DNA from: RXIX01 sp003989075
Lineage (GTDB): Bacteria > Pseudomonadota > Gammaproteobacteria > Competibacterales > Competibacteraceae
DNA length: 64,000 nt
Reading direction: 5' to 3'
Assembly: GCA_029780415.1 (NCBI GenBank)
Contig: JAKOYN010000136.1
Location: 11,626-75,625, forward strand
Part shown: piece by piece, positions 49,751 through 58,986 of the stretch
Layout of the letters: the number at the start of each line of letters is the position of its first letter
How positions within the stretch are numbered: position 1 is the stretch's first letter
The notes under the pieces: model-generated
Seen by the model: the letters and a program-made list of their open reading frames with translations, nothing else
Told to the model about the DNA's origin: nothing
Databases searched by the model: none
Made by a program: the position numbers and the translations under genes

Positions 49751-52507
49751 ATGCTGGCCCTGATCATTCTGCTGCCGGTGCTGGGCGCCGCGCTGCCGCT
49801 TTGGCTGCAGCGCCGGGGGCGCAATGCCTGTGCCTGGGGTACGGCGCTGGTCGTGACGCTGAGCATGATCCTGCTGCTTGGCCTGGCGCCTGCCGTGTTT
49901 GCTGGCCGGCTCGTGCAGTGGGGTTTGCCGTGGATTCCGGCGCTGGGTCTGAATGCGAGCCTGCGTCTCGATGGTCTGGGTCTACTGTTTGGCCTGCTGA
50001 TCACCGGCATTGGTCTGCTGGTAGTGCTTTATGCCCGCTACTATCTGGCAGCGCACGATAATCTGGCCCGCCTTTATGCCCTGCTACTGTTGTTCATGGG
50101 CGCAATGCTCGGCATTATCCTGGCCGATAACGTGTTGCTTTTGCTGCTGTTCTGGGAACTGACCAGTCTGTGTTCCTTCCTGCTGGTTGGCTACTGGCAC
50201 GAGCGTGGCGATGCCCGCCGGGGCGCGCGCCTGGCCCTGATCCTGACCGCGGGCGGTGGTCTGGCGCTGCTGGCGGGTCTGCTGTGGCTGGGGCAGGTGG
50301 CCGGCAGTTTCGAACTGTCAACGGTGTTGCTGCGTGGCGATGTGGTGCGCAGCGATCCGGCCTACCTGGGTATTCTGCTGCTGATCCTGCTCGGTGTCTG
50401 CACCAAATCGGCACAGTTTCCATTCCATTTCTGGCTGCCGCAGGCCATGGCGGCGCCAACCCCGGTGAGCGCCTATCTGCACTCGGCGACCATGGTCAAG
50501 GCGGGTGTGTTCCTGCTGGCGCGACTGTTCCCGGTGCTGGCCGGTACCGAAGCCTGGTTTTCTCTGGTCGGTGGCGTGGGCTTGTTCACCCTGCTGTTCG
50601 CTGCCTACATGGCCCTGTTCCAGCACGATCTCAAGGGTCTGTTGGCCTATTCGACCATCAGCCACCTTGGGCTGATTACCCTGCTGCTGGGGATCGGTAC
50701 GCCGCTGGCTGCGGTTGCTGGCGTGTTCCACATCATCAACCACGCCACCTTCAAGGCCTCGCTGTTCATGGCGGCGGGGATCATCGAGCACGAGAGCGGC
50801 TGCCGCGACATGCGCCAGCTCAACGGCCTGTTCAAGTACATGCCGCAGACTGCGCTGCTGGCTATGGTGGCGGCGGCGGCGATGGCCGGTGTGCCGCTGC
50901 TGAATGGCTTTCTAAGCAAGGAAATGTTTTTTGCCGAGACAGTGCATTTGGCGCGCCTAGGCGAGATCAGTCTGCTGTTCCCGATGCTGGCGACGGTGGC
51001 CGGGGTGTTTTCGGTCGCCTATTCGGCGCGTTTCATCCACGATGTGTTTTTCAACGGTGAGCCGATCAACCTGCCGCGCCTACCGCATGAGCCGCCACGC
51101 TATCTGCGTGTGCCGGTGGAGATCCTGGTGGCGCTGTGTCTGCTGGTGGGCATGCTGCCCAGCTACACGGTTGGTCCGTTGCTGGCGGTAGCAGCGAGCA
51201 GTGTGGTGGGTACCGCGCTGCCGCCCTACAGTCTGGCGATCTGGCATGGATTCAATCTGCCGCTGTTGATGAGCACCCTGGCCCTGTTCGGCGGCGTGCT
51301 GGTCTACAGCCAGCGCGCGATCCTGTTCCGTCTGCATGAACGCTATCCGCCGCCGGTCGGGCAATTGCTGTTTGCGGCCGGTTTGAACCGCTTGCTGGAT
51401 GGTGCGCGCTGGCTGACGGGGTGGCTGGAGAATGGTGCGCTGCAGCGCTATTTGGCGCTGCTGGTGCTGGCGGCGCTGCTGGCCGGCCTGGTTGGGCTGT
51501 GGCCGACGGGTTTGCCAGCGACCGTTCATCCGGGGCCGGCGCTCAACCTGCTGGACCTGGTGTTCGGGCTGCTGCTGGCTCTGATGGCGCTGCTGACGGT
51601 GCGCTGGCATGAGCGGCGCCTGCTGGCGCTGCTGGCAGCGGGCGGGGCCGGGCTGGTGGTGGTCCTGGCCTTCGTGCGCTTTTCTGCGCCGGACCTGGCG
51701 CTGACTCAATTGACCGTCGAAGTGGTTACCACCGTGCTACTGCTGCTGGCCTTGCGCTTCTTGCCGCTGGAGATGCGCCAGAATGCGCTGCACCGCCCGT
51801 GGCGCGATATGCTGCTGGCGCTGGCGGCTGGTCTGGGTGTGGCCGCTTTGGCCTGGGGTGTGCTGAATACCGCGCCGCAGCCGGCACTGGCTGATTATTT
51901 CCTGACCCATAGCTTGCCCGGGGGCGGCGGCACTAACGTAGTCAATGTCATCCTGGTTGATTTTCGTGGCTTTGATACCTTGGGCGAAACCACGGTGCTG
52001 GTGGTGGCGGCGCTGGGCATCGCAGCGCTGTTGGCCGGGGGCCTGCCACAGCCGGTGGCCCCGGCGGTCGTATCCCTGCCGCGCGCTCTGCTGCTGCAAA
52101 TCGGCGTCCGGCCGCTGCTGGCGCTGACCCTATTGATGGCGGTCTATCTGTTCCTGCGCGGCCACAACCTGCCCGGAGGTGGTTTCGTTGCCGGACTGGT
52201 GGCGGCGTTGGCACTGGTGACCCAGTATTTGGCCGACGATTTTCGCGCGGTGACGGTGCGCTTGACGCTGCATTATCCACGCTACATGGCCGCCGGGCTG
52301 CTGCTGATTGCCATAACCGGCGCACTGAGCATGGTACTGGGTTATCCATTCCTGACTTCAACCTTTGTTCATGTGCAACTGCCGCTGCTCGGCGATTTCG
52401 AGCTGGCCAGTGCCATGGCCTTTGATCTGGGCGTATTTCTGGTGGTGATCGCGACGGTGCTGGCGATTCTGCTGGGCTTGGGCGATCCGGGGCGGGAGGC
52501 GGTATGA
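49751..52507 (+). CDS. Mrp/Pha-type Na+(K+)/H+ antiporter, fused subunits A and B
   Basis: 918 residues. The first part (about 1-560) is the NuoL-like MrpA channel with Glu in F-W-E-L-T-S-L-C-S-F-L-L-V-G (about 134-147), Lys in G-V-C-T-K-S-A-Q-F-P-F-H (about 217-228) and F-K-A-S-L-F-M-A-A-G. About 590-690 is the DUF4040 (MbhD-like) segment, with F-S-A-P-D-L-A-L-T-Q-L-T-V-E. The last part (about 770-918) is the MrpB domain with G-H-N-L-P-G-G-G-F-V-A-G-L. This A-B fusion is typical of group 2 Mrp systems. No mrpD-G follows. Confidence 0.92.
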   Translation: MLALIILLPVLGAALPLWLQRRGRNACAWGTALVVTLSMILLLGLAPAVFAGRLVQWGLPWIPALGLNASLRLDGLGLLFGLLITGIGLLVVLYARYYLAAHDNLARLYALLLLFMGAMLGIILADNVLLLLLFWELTSLCSFLLVGYWHERGDARRGARLALILTAGGGLALLAGLLWLGQVAGSFELSTVLLRGDVVRSDPAYLGILLLILLGVCTKSAQFPFHFWLPQAMAAPTPVSAYLHSATMVKAGVFLLARLFPVLAGTEAWFSLVGGVGLFTLLFAAYMALFQHDLKGLLAYSTISHLGLITLLLGIGTPLAAVAGVFHIINHATFKASLFMAAGIIEHESGCRDMRQLNGLFKYMPQTALLAMVAAAAMAGVPLLNGFLSKEMFFAETVHLARLGEISLLFPMLATVAGVFSVAYSARFIHDVFFNGEPINLPRLPHEPPRYLRVPVEILVALCLLVGMLPSYTVGPLLAVAASSVVGTALPPYSLAIWHGFNLPLLMSTLALFGGVLVYSQRAILFRLHERYPPPVGQLLFAAGLNRLLDGARWLTGWLENGALQRYLALLVLAALLAGLVGLWPTGLPATVHPGPALNLLDLVFGLLLALMALLTVRWHERRLLALLAAGGAGLVVVLAFVRFSAPDLALTQLTVEVVTTVLLLLALRFLPLEMRQNALHRPWRDMLLALAAGLGVAALAWGVLNTAPQPALADYFLTHSLPGGGGTNVVNVILVDFRGFDTLGETTVLVVAALGIAALLAGGLPQPVAPAVVSLPRALLLQIGVRPLLALTLLMAVYLFLRGHNLPGGGFVAGLVAALALVTQYLADDFRAVTVRLTLHYPRYMAAGLLLIAITGALSMVLGYPFLTSTFVHVQLPLLGDFELASAMAFDLGVFLVVIATVLAILLGLGDPGREAV

Positions 52508-52875
52508 ATCTGCTGCTGGCGGCGCTGATTGGCCTGTTGACCGCCTGCGGCGTATTCCTGCTGCTGCGGGCACGCACCTTCAGCGTGGCTCTGGGGCTGA
52601 TGCTGCTGTCCTATGCGGTGAATCTGCTGCTGCTGGCTTCGGGACGCTTGGTCCTGCAACAGCCACCGGTGCTGGAAGCGGGCCGCGCGCACTTCGCCGA
52701 CCCGATTCCGCAGGCTCTGGTGTTGACCGCGATTGTGATCGGCTTTGGCATGACCGCTTTCCTGATCGTGCTGGCCTTGCGCGCCCGCGCGGTGCTGGGC
52801 AGCGATCATGTTGATGGCGTTGAGCCGGGCCCATCCGGCAGCGCATCGCCCGGGGAAACGCCAGCGCGTGGCTGA
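52504..52875 (+). CDS. MrpC/MnhC-type antiporter subunit C
   Basis: 123 residues, three membrane segments, homologous to NuoK. L-G-L-M-L-L-S-Y-A-V-N-L-L-L-L-A (about 30-45) and A-D-P-I-P-Q-A-L-V-L-T-A-I-V-I-G-F (about 64-80) are the MrpC signatures. It overlaps the mrpAB gene by four bases (ATGA). A G/S/P-rich tail ends the protein. In complete operons mrpD should follow; here the next gene is a phosphoribulokinase. Confidence 0.92.
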   Translation: MNLLLAALIGLLTACGVFLLLRARTFSVALGLMLLSYAVNLLLLASGRLVLQQPPVLEAGRAHFADPIPQALVLTAIVIGFGMTAFLIVLALRARAVLGSDHVDGVEPGPSGSASPGETPARG

Positions 52876-52895
52876 GTGATGGCGCCCCGCGCGCG

Positions 52896-52901
52896 TATAA
52901 T
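52896..52901 (+). promoter_or_regulatory. Candidate -10 box for the phosphoribulokinase gene
   Basis: A consensus TATAAT in an otherwise G/C-rich gap, 42 bases before the start codon. The best -35 (CTGAGT, about 18 bases upstream) is weak. It suggests the kinase is transcribed apart from mrpAC. Confidence 0.35.
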
Positions 52902-52942
52902 GGTCGCACCCTGAGTCTGGGTTTTCAGCGTGCGGAGTGGCC

Positions 52943-53812
52943 ATGTCGAAACAGCATCCGATTATCGCGATCACCGGTTCATCCGGCGCCGGCACCTCGA
53001 CGGTTCGGGTGGCTATGGAACACATTTTTCGGCGCGATGGCATCAATGCCGCCGTGATCGAAGGCGACAGTTTCCACCGCTATGATCGCGAGGAGATGCG
53101 CCGCCAGGTGGCGCAGGCGCTGCGCGAGGGGCGCAATCTCAGCCACTTTGGTCCCGAGGGCAACCTGTTTGACCGTCTCGAAGCACTGTTCATGGAATAC
53201 AGCGAGCACGGCACCGGGCTGCGCCGCTATTACCTGCATGATGCCGAGGAAGCCCAGCCCTTCGAACAGCGCTCAGGCACCTTCACGCCATGGGCACAGT
53301 TGCCGGTTGGCACCGACCTGCTGTTCTACGAGGGTCTGCACGGTGGCGTAGTGACCGACAAAGTTAACGTCGCCCGCTATGTCGACTTGCTGATCGGCGT
53401 GGTGCCGATCGTCAATCTGGAATGGATTCAGAAGATCCACCGCGACACCGCCGAGCGCGGCTACAGCGCCGAGGCAGTGACCGATAACATCCTGCGGCGC
53501 ATGCACGACTACACTCACTACATCGTGCCGCAGTTTTCGCGCACCGACATCAATTTCCAGCGCGTGCCGACGGTGGATACCTCCAATCCCTTTACTGCCC
53601 GCGACATTCCGACCCTTGATGAGAGTTTCGTAGTTATCCGCTTCCGCGACCCACGCAAGACCCGCCCGGATTTCGCCTATCTGCTGCACATGATCCACGA
53701 TGCCTTCATGTCACGCCGCAACACCATCGTAGTGCCGGGTGGCAAGATGGGTTTCGCCATGGAAATCATTCTGCAACCGCTGATCGAGCAACTGGTGCGC
53801 CGCGATCATTAA
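52943..53812 (+). CDS. prkB: Phosphoribulokinase (proteobacterial class)
   Basis: 289 residues. P-loop G-S-S-G-A-G-T-S-T (about 11-19), the catalytic/substrate segment V-I-E-G-D-S-F-H-R-Y-D-R (about 37-48), F-Y-E-G-L-H-G-G (about 130-137) and K-I-H-R-D-T-A-E-R-G-Y-S agree with the octameric class I enzyme. It phosphorylates ribulose-5-phosphate in the Calvin cycle. E. coli also has a 289-residue homologue, PrkB, without RuBisCO, and no RuBisCO gene is seen here, so autotrophy cannot be concluded. ATG 52943 sits six bases after GGAG. Confidence 0.9.
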   Translation: MSKQHPIIAITGSSGAGTSTVRVAMEHIFRRDGINAAVIEGDSFHRYDREEMRRQVAQALREGRNLSHFGPEGNLFDRLEALFMEYSEHGTGLRRYYLHDAEEAQPFEQRSGTFTPWAQLPVGTDLLFYEGLHGGVVTDKVNVARYVDLLIGVVPIVNLEWIQKIHRDTAERGYSAEAVTDNILRRMHDYTHYIVPQFSRTDINFQRVPTVDTSNPFTARDIPTLDESFVVIRFRDPRKTRPDFAYLLHMIHDAFMSRRNTIVVPGGKMGFAMEIILQPLIEQLVRRDH

Positions 53813-54720
53813 GCGCGGGCCTGCCCGACCGGGCGCACCGTGATGACAGCGATACCAATCAGGGTCAGCAGACCGCCCAGCAGAAGCTTCCAGGTTGGCT
53901 GATCGCCCCAGAACAGCACTCCGAACAGCACCGCCAGCACCGGCGTCAGCAACATTAAAGGCGTGATCAGGCCCACCGGATAGCGGGTCAGCAGGTGGTA
54001 GACGATGCCATGCCCGACCAGCGAGGCGCCAATCGCTGAATAGGCCGGTGCGGCCAGATCCAGCCAGCCAGCACTGCGCAGCGCCGCCATCTGTCCCTGT
54101 TCCAGCAGCAGTGAGAGCAGAAGCAGGCTGGGTGTGGCCACTGCACCGATCCAGGCCTGCAGCGTCAGCACACCCACATTGCTCAAACGGCGCATCAGAA
54201 TGGTTGCGACCGCCATCACCAGCGAGGCGCCGGTGATCCAGGCCAGCGCATCCAGATGGCGGAACACCAGTGGATCAAAACCGATCACCAGCACGCCCCC
54301 GAGCGCCGCAGCAATACCGGCTACCCGCTGGCGATCCAGCCGCTCGCCTAGCCATGGCACCGCCAGCAGCGCTGAAAACGGCACATAGAGCTGGGTCGCG
54401 ATGGCCACCGAAGTGATATCACCGCTGGCGGCCAGACCGGTGAACACCATGCCAAAGTGCAGCACGCCGAGCAGGATGCTGATCACCAGCACCGGACGCA
54501 TGCGGCCCGGTAGCCAGCGCAGCCAGGGTAGCAGCACCAGCAGCAGCACGCTAAAGCGCAGGGTGGTGAACAGCAGCGGCGGAAAGTGGCCGACGCCAAT
54601 CTTGCCGGCCAGAAAATTCAGCGACCAGGCCAGATTCGCCAGCAGCGCCAGTATCAGATCACCGGGCGTCAGTCCACCACGCGCGGGGTCAGCAGTATTC
54701 AGGTGTTCTCCCGTTGCCAC
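53809..54720 (-). CDS. EamA/DMT-family transporter
   Basis: 303 residues with ten predicted membrane segments in two homologous halves, the drug/metabolite transporter layout: N-L-A-W-S-L-N-F-L-A-G-K-I-G early and P-V-L-A-V-L-F-G-V-L-F-W-G-D-Q-P in the last third. Substrates of such exporters are often amino acids or amino-acid derivatives; none can be assigned. It overlaps the phosphoribulokinase end (convergent) by four bases and the end of the DUF349 gene by 22 bases. Confidence 0.88.
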   Translation of the reverse strand: MATGEHLNTADPARGGLTPGDLILALLANLAWSLNFLAGKIGVGHFPPLLFTTLRFSVLLLVLLPWLRWLPGRMRPVLVISILLGVLHFGMVFTGLAASGDITSVAIATQLYVPFSALLAVPWLGERLDRQRVAGIAAALGGVLVIGFDPLVFRHLDALAWITGASLVMAVATILMRRLSNVGVLTLQAWIGAVATPSLLLLSLLLEQGQMAALRSAGWLDLAAPAYSAIGASLVGHGIVYHLLTRYPVGLITPLMLLTPVLAVLFGVLFWGDQPTWKLLLGGLLTLIGIAVITVRPVGQARA

Positions 54721-57566
54721 CAGGCCTGTGCGGCGCGCAGGAAGCGGCTATCCAACGCGGTAGCCTCGGCGGCGGGCAGGGCGCCGCAGCGGAACCACTG
54801 CTCCTGCAACTGGCGCGCGTCGTACAGCGCATCACCCTGCACGCGCGCCCCGGCCAGCGATGCCGACAGCCGCGCAACCTGATATTCCATGCGCAACGCC
54901 GCATATTCAGGGGGCGAGTCCACGCCGGCTACGATCTCCATACACACGCACCAGACGCGCTTGCGGGCCAGGTTGCCACTCAGGGTCCCATGCAGCGCGC
55001 ACCCGATGTTGGGATCGCTGAGGGCCTGCTCGGCAGCGGTGAAGCGCTGCTGCAGCGGAGTGAGCAGTGCCGTCGACAGGGCCGGCAGTGCTGCCCATTC
55101 CTGCTGCAATTCCGCCAGCAGCGTGGCATCGACTGCTTCCGGCGCTTCCAGCAATGCCTCCATGCGGGCGCACAGCCGGGCGCGGTTTTGCAACTGCGTA
55201 AAGGTTTCCTGAGCATCACGCTGGCGCAGCGCATGCTCATGGCGGGAAAACTGCTGCAGGGCGTTCTCGAAGCGCTGGCCAAGGGCACGCTGTTCGGCCT
55301 TGGGCACCGGGCCGAGTGTGTCCCATTCTTCCTGGATGGCGCGCAGCCGGCTGCGCACCGCTGGCAGTTGGGCCGGATCGCTGCTGTTGAGGGCTTCCAG
55401 TTCCGCACATAGGGCTTCCTTGCGGACCAGATTGCCCTGGCGCTCGGCATCAGCGGCCTGCTGTTCGGCCTGGCGGCGGGCAAAGACCGCATCGCAGGCG
55501 GCGCGGAATGCTTTCCACAGCGCCTGTTCCTGCTTGGGGCTGGCCTGTACGCTTGGATGCCATTCCGCCTGGGCGCGCTTGGCAATATCGATGGCGGTGC
55601 GCAGATCGGGAGATTCGATCTGTGCCTCGACCTGTTCGATGAGCTGCTGGCGGCGCTGCAGCTCGCGGTTGCGCTCGGCGCCCAGATGGGTGTCGAGCGT
55701 CTTGAGCACCTGCTGGAAGCGGCGATCCAGGGGTTTGCGCTCGGCGCGGTTGACCGGTCCGAGTTTGTGCCAGTGTTCCTGAGCGCGGCGGCGCAGCCGG
55801 TCGGCTTCACGCCAGTCGGGCTGGCGCCAGTCGGTCGCGGCGACAAACTGTTCCAGTTGTTCACAGAGCGCGATTTTCTGGGCGAGGTGCTGCTGGCGCT
55901 CGCGGGCCTGGTTTTCAAAATAGGCCTGGCAGGGTGCGTAGGCACGTTCACAGGCGCCATTGAAGCGTTTCCACAGCGCTTTGGGCGCAGCGCCTTCCTG
56001 ATGATCCAGGGCCTTCCAGGCTTCCCGCGCCTGCTGGATGCGCTGGGCGATATCGGCCGGATCGGCTTCCAGGCCGACCAGCTGTTCGGCAGTGGCGCAG
56101 AGCTGTTCCCGCGCCTGATGGGTGCCCCAGCGCCGCCAGTCACGCAGCTCGCCAAGGCGCATGGAGCAGGCCTGCAGGCGCTCCTCAATAGTGGCCATCT
56201 GTGCGCGGCTCAGGCCGATGTTGTGCTTGAGTCGTTGGCGGGCCTGTTCGTAAAGCGTGGTGGCCTGCTGCAACTCGCCTTCGCCGGCGATGAGTTCGAG
56301 CTGACTGGTCAGTTCCTGCAGCTCGTGCCATTCCTGATCGCGCTGCTGGACCTGGCGCTGCAGGCGCGCACGCAGCTTGTCGAGCAGGCCATCGAAACGG
56401 CTTTGCAGCTCGCTGATCAGCGTGGCGTTTTCCGGCCGCTCGAGGCCATCCCAGCGCTGCCGCAGGGTCTTGAGATCGGCCTCGCGCACTTCACTGGCCT
56501 GCTGCAGCAGATTGTCCGCCTGTTCCAGGACTGCGCGCAGGCGCCCGGCGCGGCTCTGGTTGCGCTGCAGGTGGCGTTCCTGTTCATGAATATCCTGCAG
56601 GCAGCTCTGAAAACGAGTCTCCAGGCGCCGGCCCTCACTATCCTGCGGCACGCCCAGTGCCTGCCAGGCCGCCGGAGCGGGATCGACATGGGCGCGGATA
56701 GTCGCATCCAGGGTCGCGTCGCTTTCGCGGGCTTGGCGCAACTGCTCCAGCAGCGCCTCCAGGGCTTCGATCAGATCCAGACGCTGGGCGCGGCGCCCGG
56801 CACTGGCCTGACGCTCGACCAGGAAGCGCTCACGGGCCTGGGCGTAGCGGTCGCGCAGCGCCTGTGGCGCACGGTCTTCCAGGGCCCGCCATTCCTGTTC
56901 CAGCTTGGGAAAGTGGCCGGCGTTATGGCCGCTTTCACCATCCCAGCGCAGTGCCTCCATGTCGGCGCACAGCCGCTCCAGATGGGCGGCGCGCGCCTGC
57001 TCGGCGACCAGGTTATCGAGACGTTCGCGGGCCTGACGATGCACACGCTTGTCGCGATTGCGGCTGTTGCGGGCCACCTGCTCCAGCAGTTCTGGATCCT
57101 GGACGCGCTCCAGGGCAGCCAGACGCACATCGGCGTGGGCGTTGTTCACCGCGATTTCGGCCAGCGCCGCTTCCGTGGTCACTATCTGCAGCGCTTCGGC
57201 GCGCAGTTCGGCCTCGGCGGCGTGCTGCAGCAGATAGGCCATCAAGGCGGTATCCGGTGCGCGGCGCAGGCGGTCCAGACGCGCGGCCAGCGCCGGGGCA
57301 CCCGCAGCGGTGCCGGCCATCAGCGCGCGATAGCGGGTGGCAGCGGCCTCGCGCACTGCCGGATCGGTATCGGCCGCGGCGCTGTGCTGCAGCAGGTCAA
57401 GATCACCGATCCGCTCCAGAGCCGCCCGGCGCACCGCCGGATCGGTATCCTGCCGGGCCAGGTCGAGCAGCGTCGGATCGGCGCTATCCAAGCCCTGTAC
57501 GGCCTGCTTGCGGGTTTCGGGGTCAGCGTGTTGCCACTTGGGCTTGAGGAAACGGCTCAGGATCAT
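54699..57566 (-). CDS. Large HEAT-like/DUF349 repeat protein
   Basis: 955 residues, hydrophilic, rich in A, R, Q, E and L. The N-terminus (about 35-220) has HEAT-like repeats (D-P-A-V-R-R-A-A-L-E-R-I-G, D-P-A-V-R-E-A-A). The rest holds several DUF349 repeats, each with a W-x-x-L-G-P-V/..-L-x-x-R-F pattern (for example L-G-P-V-N-R-A-E-R-K-P-L-D-R-R-F and L-G-P-V-P-K-A-E-Q-R-A-L-G-Q-R-F) between long coiled coils. The function of DUF349 proteins in proteobacteria is unknown. Start 57566 (MILSRFLKPKWQ) fits the family; the open frame extends to 57647. Confidence 0.85.
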   Translation of the reverse strand: MILSRFLKPKWQHADPETRKQAVQGLDSADPTLLDLARQDTDPAVRRAALERIGDLDLLQHSAAADTDPAVREAAATRYRALMAGTAAGAPALAARLDRLRRAPDTALMAYLLQHAAEAELRAEALQIVTTEAALAEIAVNNAHADVRLAALERVQDPELLEQVARNSRNRDKRVHRQARERLDNLVAEQARAAHLERLCADMEALRWDGESGHNAGHFPKLEQEWRALEDRAPQALRDRYAQARERFLVERQASAGRRAQRLDLIEALEALLEQLRQARESDATLDATIRAHVDPAPAAWQALGVPQDSEGRRLETRFQSCLQDIHEQERHLQRNQSRAGRLRAVLEQADNLLQQASEVREADLKTLRQRWDGLERPENATLISELQSRFDGLLDKLRARLQRQVQQRDQEWHELQELTSQLELIAGEGELQQATTLYEQARQRLKHNIGLSRAQMATIEERLQACSMRLGELRDWRRWGTHQAREQLCATAEQLVGLEADPADIAQRIQQAREAWKALDHQEGAAPKALWKRFNGACERAYAPCQAYFENQARERQQHLAQKIALCEQLEQFVAATDWRQPDWREADRLRRRAQEHWHKLGPVNRAERKPLDRRFQQVLKTLDTHLGAERNRELQRRQQLIEQVEAQIESPDLRTAIDIAKRAQAEWHPSVQASPKQEQALWKAFRAACDAVFARRQAEQQAADAERQGNLVRKEALCAELEALNSSDPAQLPAVRSRLRAIQEEWDTLGPVPKAEQRALGQRFENALQQFSRHEHALRQRDAQETFTQLQNRARLCARMEALLEAPEAVDATLLAELQQEWAALPALSTALLTPLQQRFTAAEQALSDPNIGCALHGTLSGNLARKRVWCVCMEIVAGVDSPPEYAALRMEYQVARLSASLAGARVQGDALYDARQLQEQWFRCGALPAAEATALDSRFLRAAQAWWQRENT

Positions 57567-57817
57567 GGGGCGATCGGTATGCTGGGGAAGAGTGGGGAAA
57601 GCCCTGACGGCTGGGGTGAATCCGGCGGGGCTGATCGGCTGATCCATACTCTAGCATACCCCTGGCATACCGGGCTCGTGTGCGCCGGATTTACAGCGCT
57701 TGATCCGGGTTCGGTCGCGCTGGCTCTAGGGTGTTTGCACTAGTTCCGCTTGCTACAGTTAACCATAACTACCGGGATAAACTGCGGGAATCGGCCATCC
57801 GCCGAAGGAGCCACGAC

Positions 57818-58441
57818 ATGAGTGATGAAACCGAAAAAAGTCTGCCCGAGACCGTGAGCGAACAGGTACGGGCGGTGGTGAGCAAGGCGCAGGAGGAAAC
57901 CGGCCGGCTGGTCGATTCCCTGGTCAAGGAAGGGGAAAAAATCCGTGATCAGACCCGCCGGATAGCCGAGGAAAAAGTCGGCGAAATGAAGGATCGGGTT
58001 GATGAGGTGCGTGGCATGGTCGAGGACGTGCGCAGCCGGGCCGGGGATACCCTGGATAATCTGGAACAGCTATTCGAGGAACGCGTTGCCCGTGCCCTCA
58101 AGCGGCTGGGCGTGCCTACCCGGGATGATGTGCAGGGGATCGCCCGGCGCCTGGAGGAAATCAACGAGCGTATCCGCCTGCTTGCGGAAGCCCGCGAAGC
58201 CGCCAGCATGGCGCTGGCTGTGGATGATCTGAAGCAGATCAATGGCATCGGCCCGGTACTGGAAGGCAAGTTGAAGGCTGCGGGCATTTGCAGCTATCAG
58301 CAGATTGCTGCTCTGAATCCGGCGGATATCGAGCGTCTGGAAACCGAGGTGATCCATTTCAGCGGTCGCATCAACCGCGATGACTGGATCGGTCAGGCCC
58401 GGACCTTGCACCTGCGCAAGTACGGAGTGGAACCGCGCTAG
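57818..58441 (+). CDS. Coiled-coil protein with C-terminal helix-hairpin-helix domain (phasin/PhaM-like N-terminus)
   Basis: 207 residues. The first 120 are a long amphipathic helix of the type seen in phasins and PhaF/I-type granule proteins (repeated E-x-x-x-x-V-D-x-V-x pattern, A-R-A-L-K-R-L-G-V-P-T-R-D-D-V about 85-99, as in PhaF-like families). From about 135 there is a helix-hairpin-helix/DUF4332-like domain: L-K-Q-I-N-G-I-G-P-V-L-E-G-K-L-K-A-A-G-I. A DNA- or polymer-granule role is possible; no PHA synthase is in the window. GAAGGAG precedes ATG 57818. Confidence 0.75.
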   Translation: MSDETEKSLPETVSEQVRAVVSKAQEETGRLVDSLVKEGEKIRDQTRRIAEEKVGEMKDRVDEVRGMVEDVRSRAGDTLDNLEQLFEERVARALKRLGVPTRDDVQGIARRLEEINERIRLLAEAREAASMALAVDDLKQINGIGPVLEGKLKAAGICSYQQIAALNPADIERLETEVIHFSGRINRDDWIGQARTLHLRKYGVEPR

Positions 58442-58493
58442 GCGGGAAAGGCGGGAAACAGGCAAAACCCACGTGGTGGTGGGAGTGGGGGCA

Positions 58494-58535
58494 GGGGCCG
58501 CCGCGGGCCGCAAGGCCGGGCGGCCCCGGTCTTTT
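58494..58535 (+). terminator. Intrinsic terminator after the coiled-coil/HhH gene
   Basis: GGGGCCGCC (58494-58502) pairs perfectly with GGCGGCCCC (58519-58527); the inner bases can add GGCC/GGCC pairs. GGTCTTTT follows. It lies between this gene and the convergent YdcH gene. Confidence 0.75.
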
Positions 58536-58547
58536 GCAGCGGCTGGC

Positions 58548-58754
58548 TCAGGCGTTCAGATCAGGGATGAGCTTGCTTTCGAGGTGCGCAATCATGTCCT
58601 TGAGCATGAGTTTGCGCTTTTTCAGCCGTTTCAGTTCGAGTTCGTCAATCAGGGGGTCTTTGGATAAGCGGGCGATCACGTCATCCAGGTCGCGGTGCTC
58701 GATGCGCAGCTCGACGAGCCGGTGCTTGTAATGTTCGATGTTATTGATCTCCAT
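58548..58754 (-). CDS. YdcH/DUF465 family protein
   Basis: 68 residues, helical. The pattern I-E-H-Y-K-H-R-L-V-E-L-R-I-E-H-R-D-L-D-D-V-I followed by D-x-L-x-L-K-R-L-K-K-R-K-L-x-L-K-D is the DUF465/YdcH signature (a short antiparallel coiled coil). Function unknown, often stress-related in expression. The ATG at 58754 is preferred over upstream in-frame codons because it begins the family core. Confidence 0.88.
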   Translation of the reverse strand: MEINNIEHYKHRLVELRIEHRDLDDVIARLSKDPLIDELELKRLKKRKLMLKDMIAHLESKLIPDLNA

Positions 58755-58986
58755 GGCGGGGTCTCCGGAGGTCCTCAAGCAGATGGAAGCGGCTGTTCCT
58801 GTCCCGGCCGGCAGCGCGGATTCGGGCAGAATTCCCGACCGTGGCGCGGGCTACGGTCATCGGCCGGCAGTCTAGTCCGCTGGCGAACGGGCGGCAAGCG
58901 ATGCCCCGCACCGCTGACCTTGGCGCAAGCAGGCTGATTTCGGTTAAAGTCGGCCCCTGCGCGAGCCGTTCCGGGAACCATGACTC

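Noticed and set aside
52943..53812. Phosphoribulokinase taken as proof of a Calvin cycle
   Set aside because: E. coli carries a similar kinase without RuBisCO, and no cbb gene is present in the window.
55557..57743. A 728-codon plus-strand frame opposite the DUF349 gene
   Set aside because: It is the complement frame of a repetitive GC-rich gene; the DUF349 and HEAT patterns are on the minus strand.
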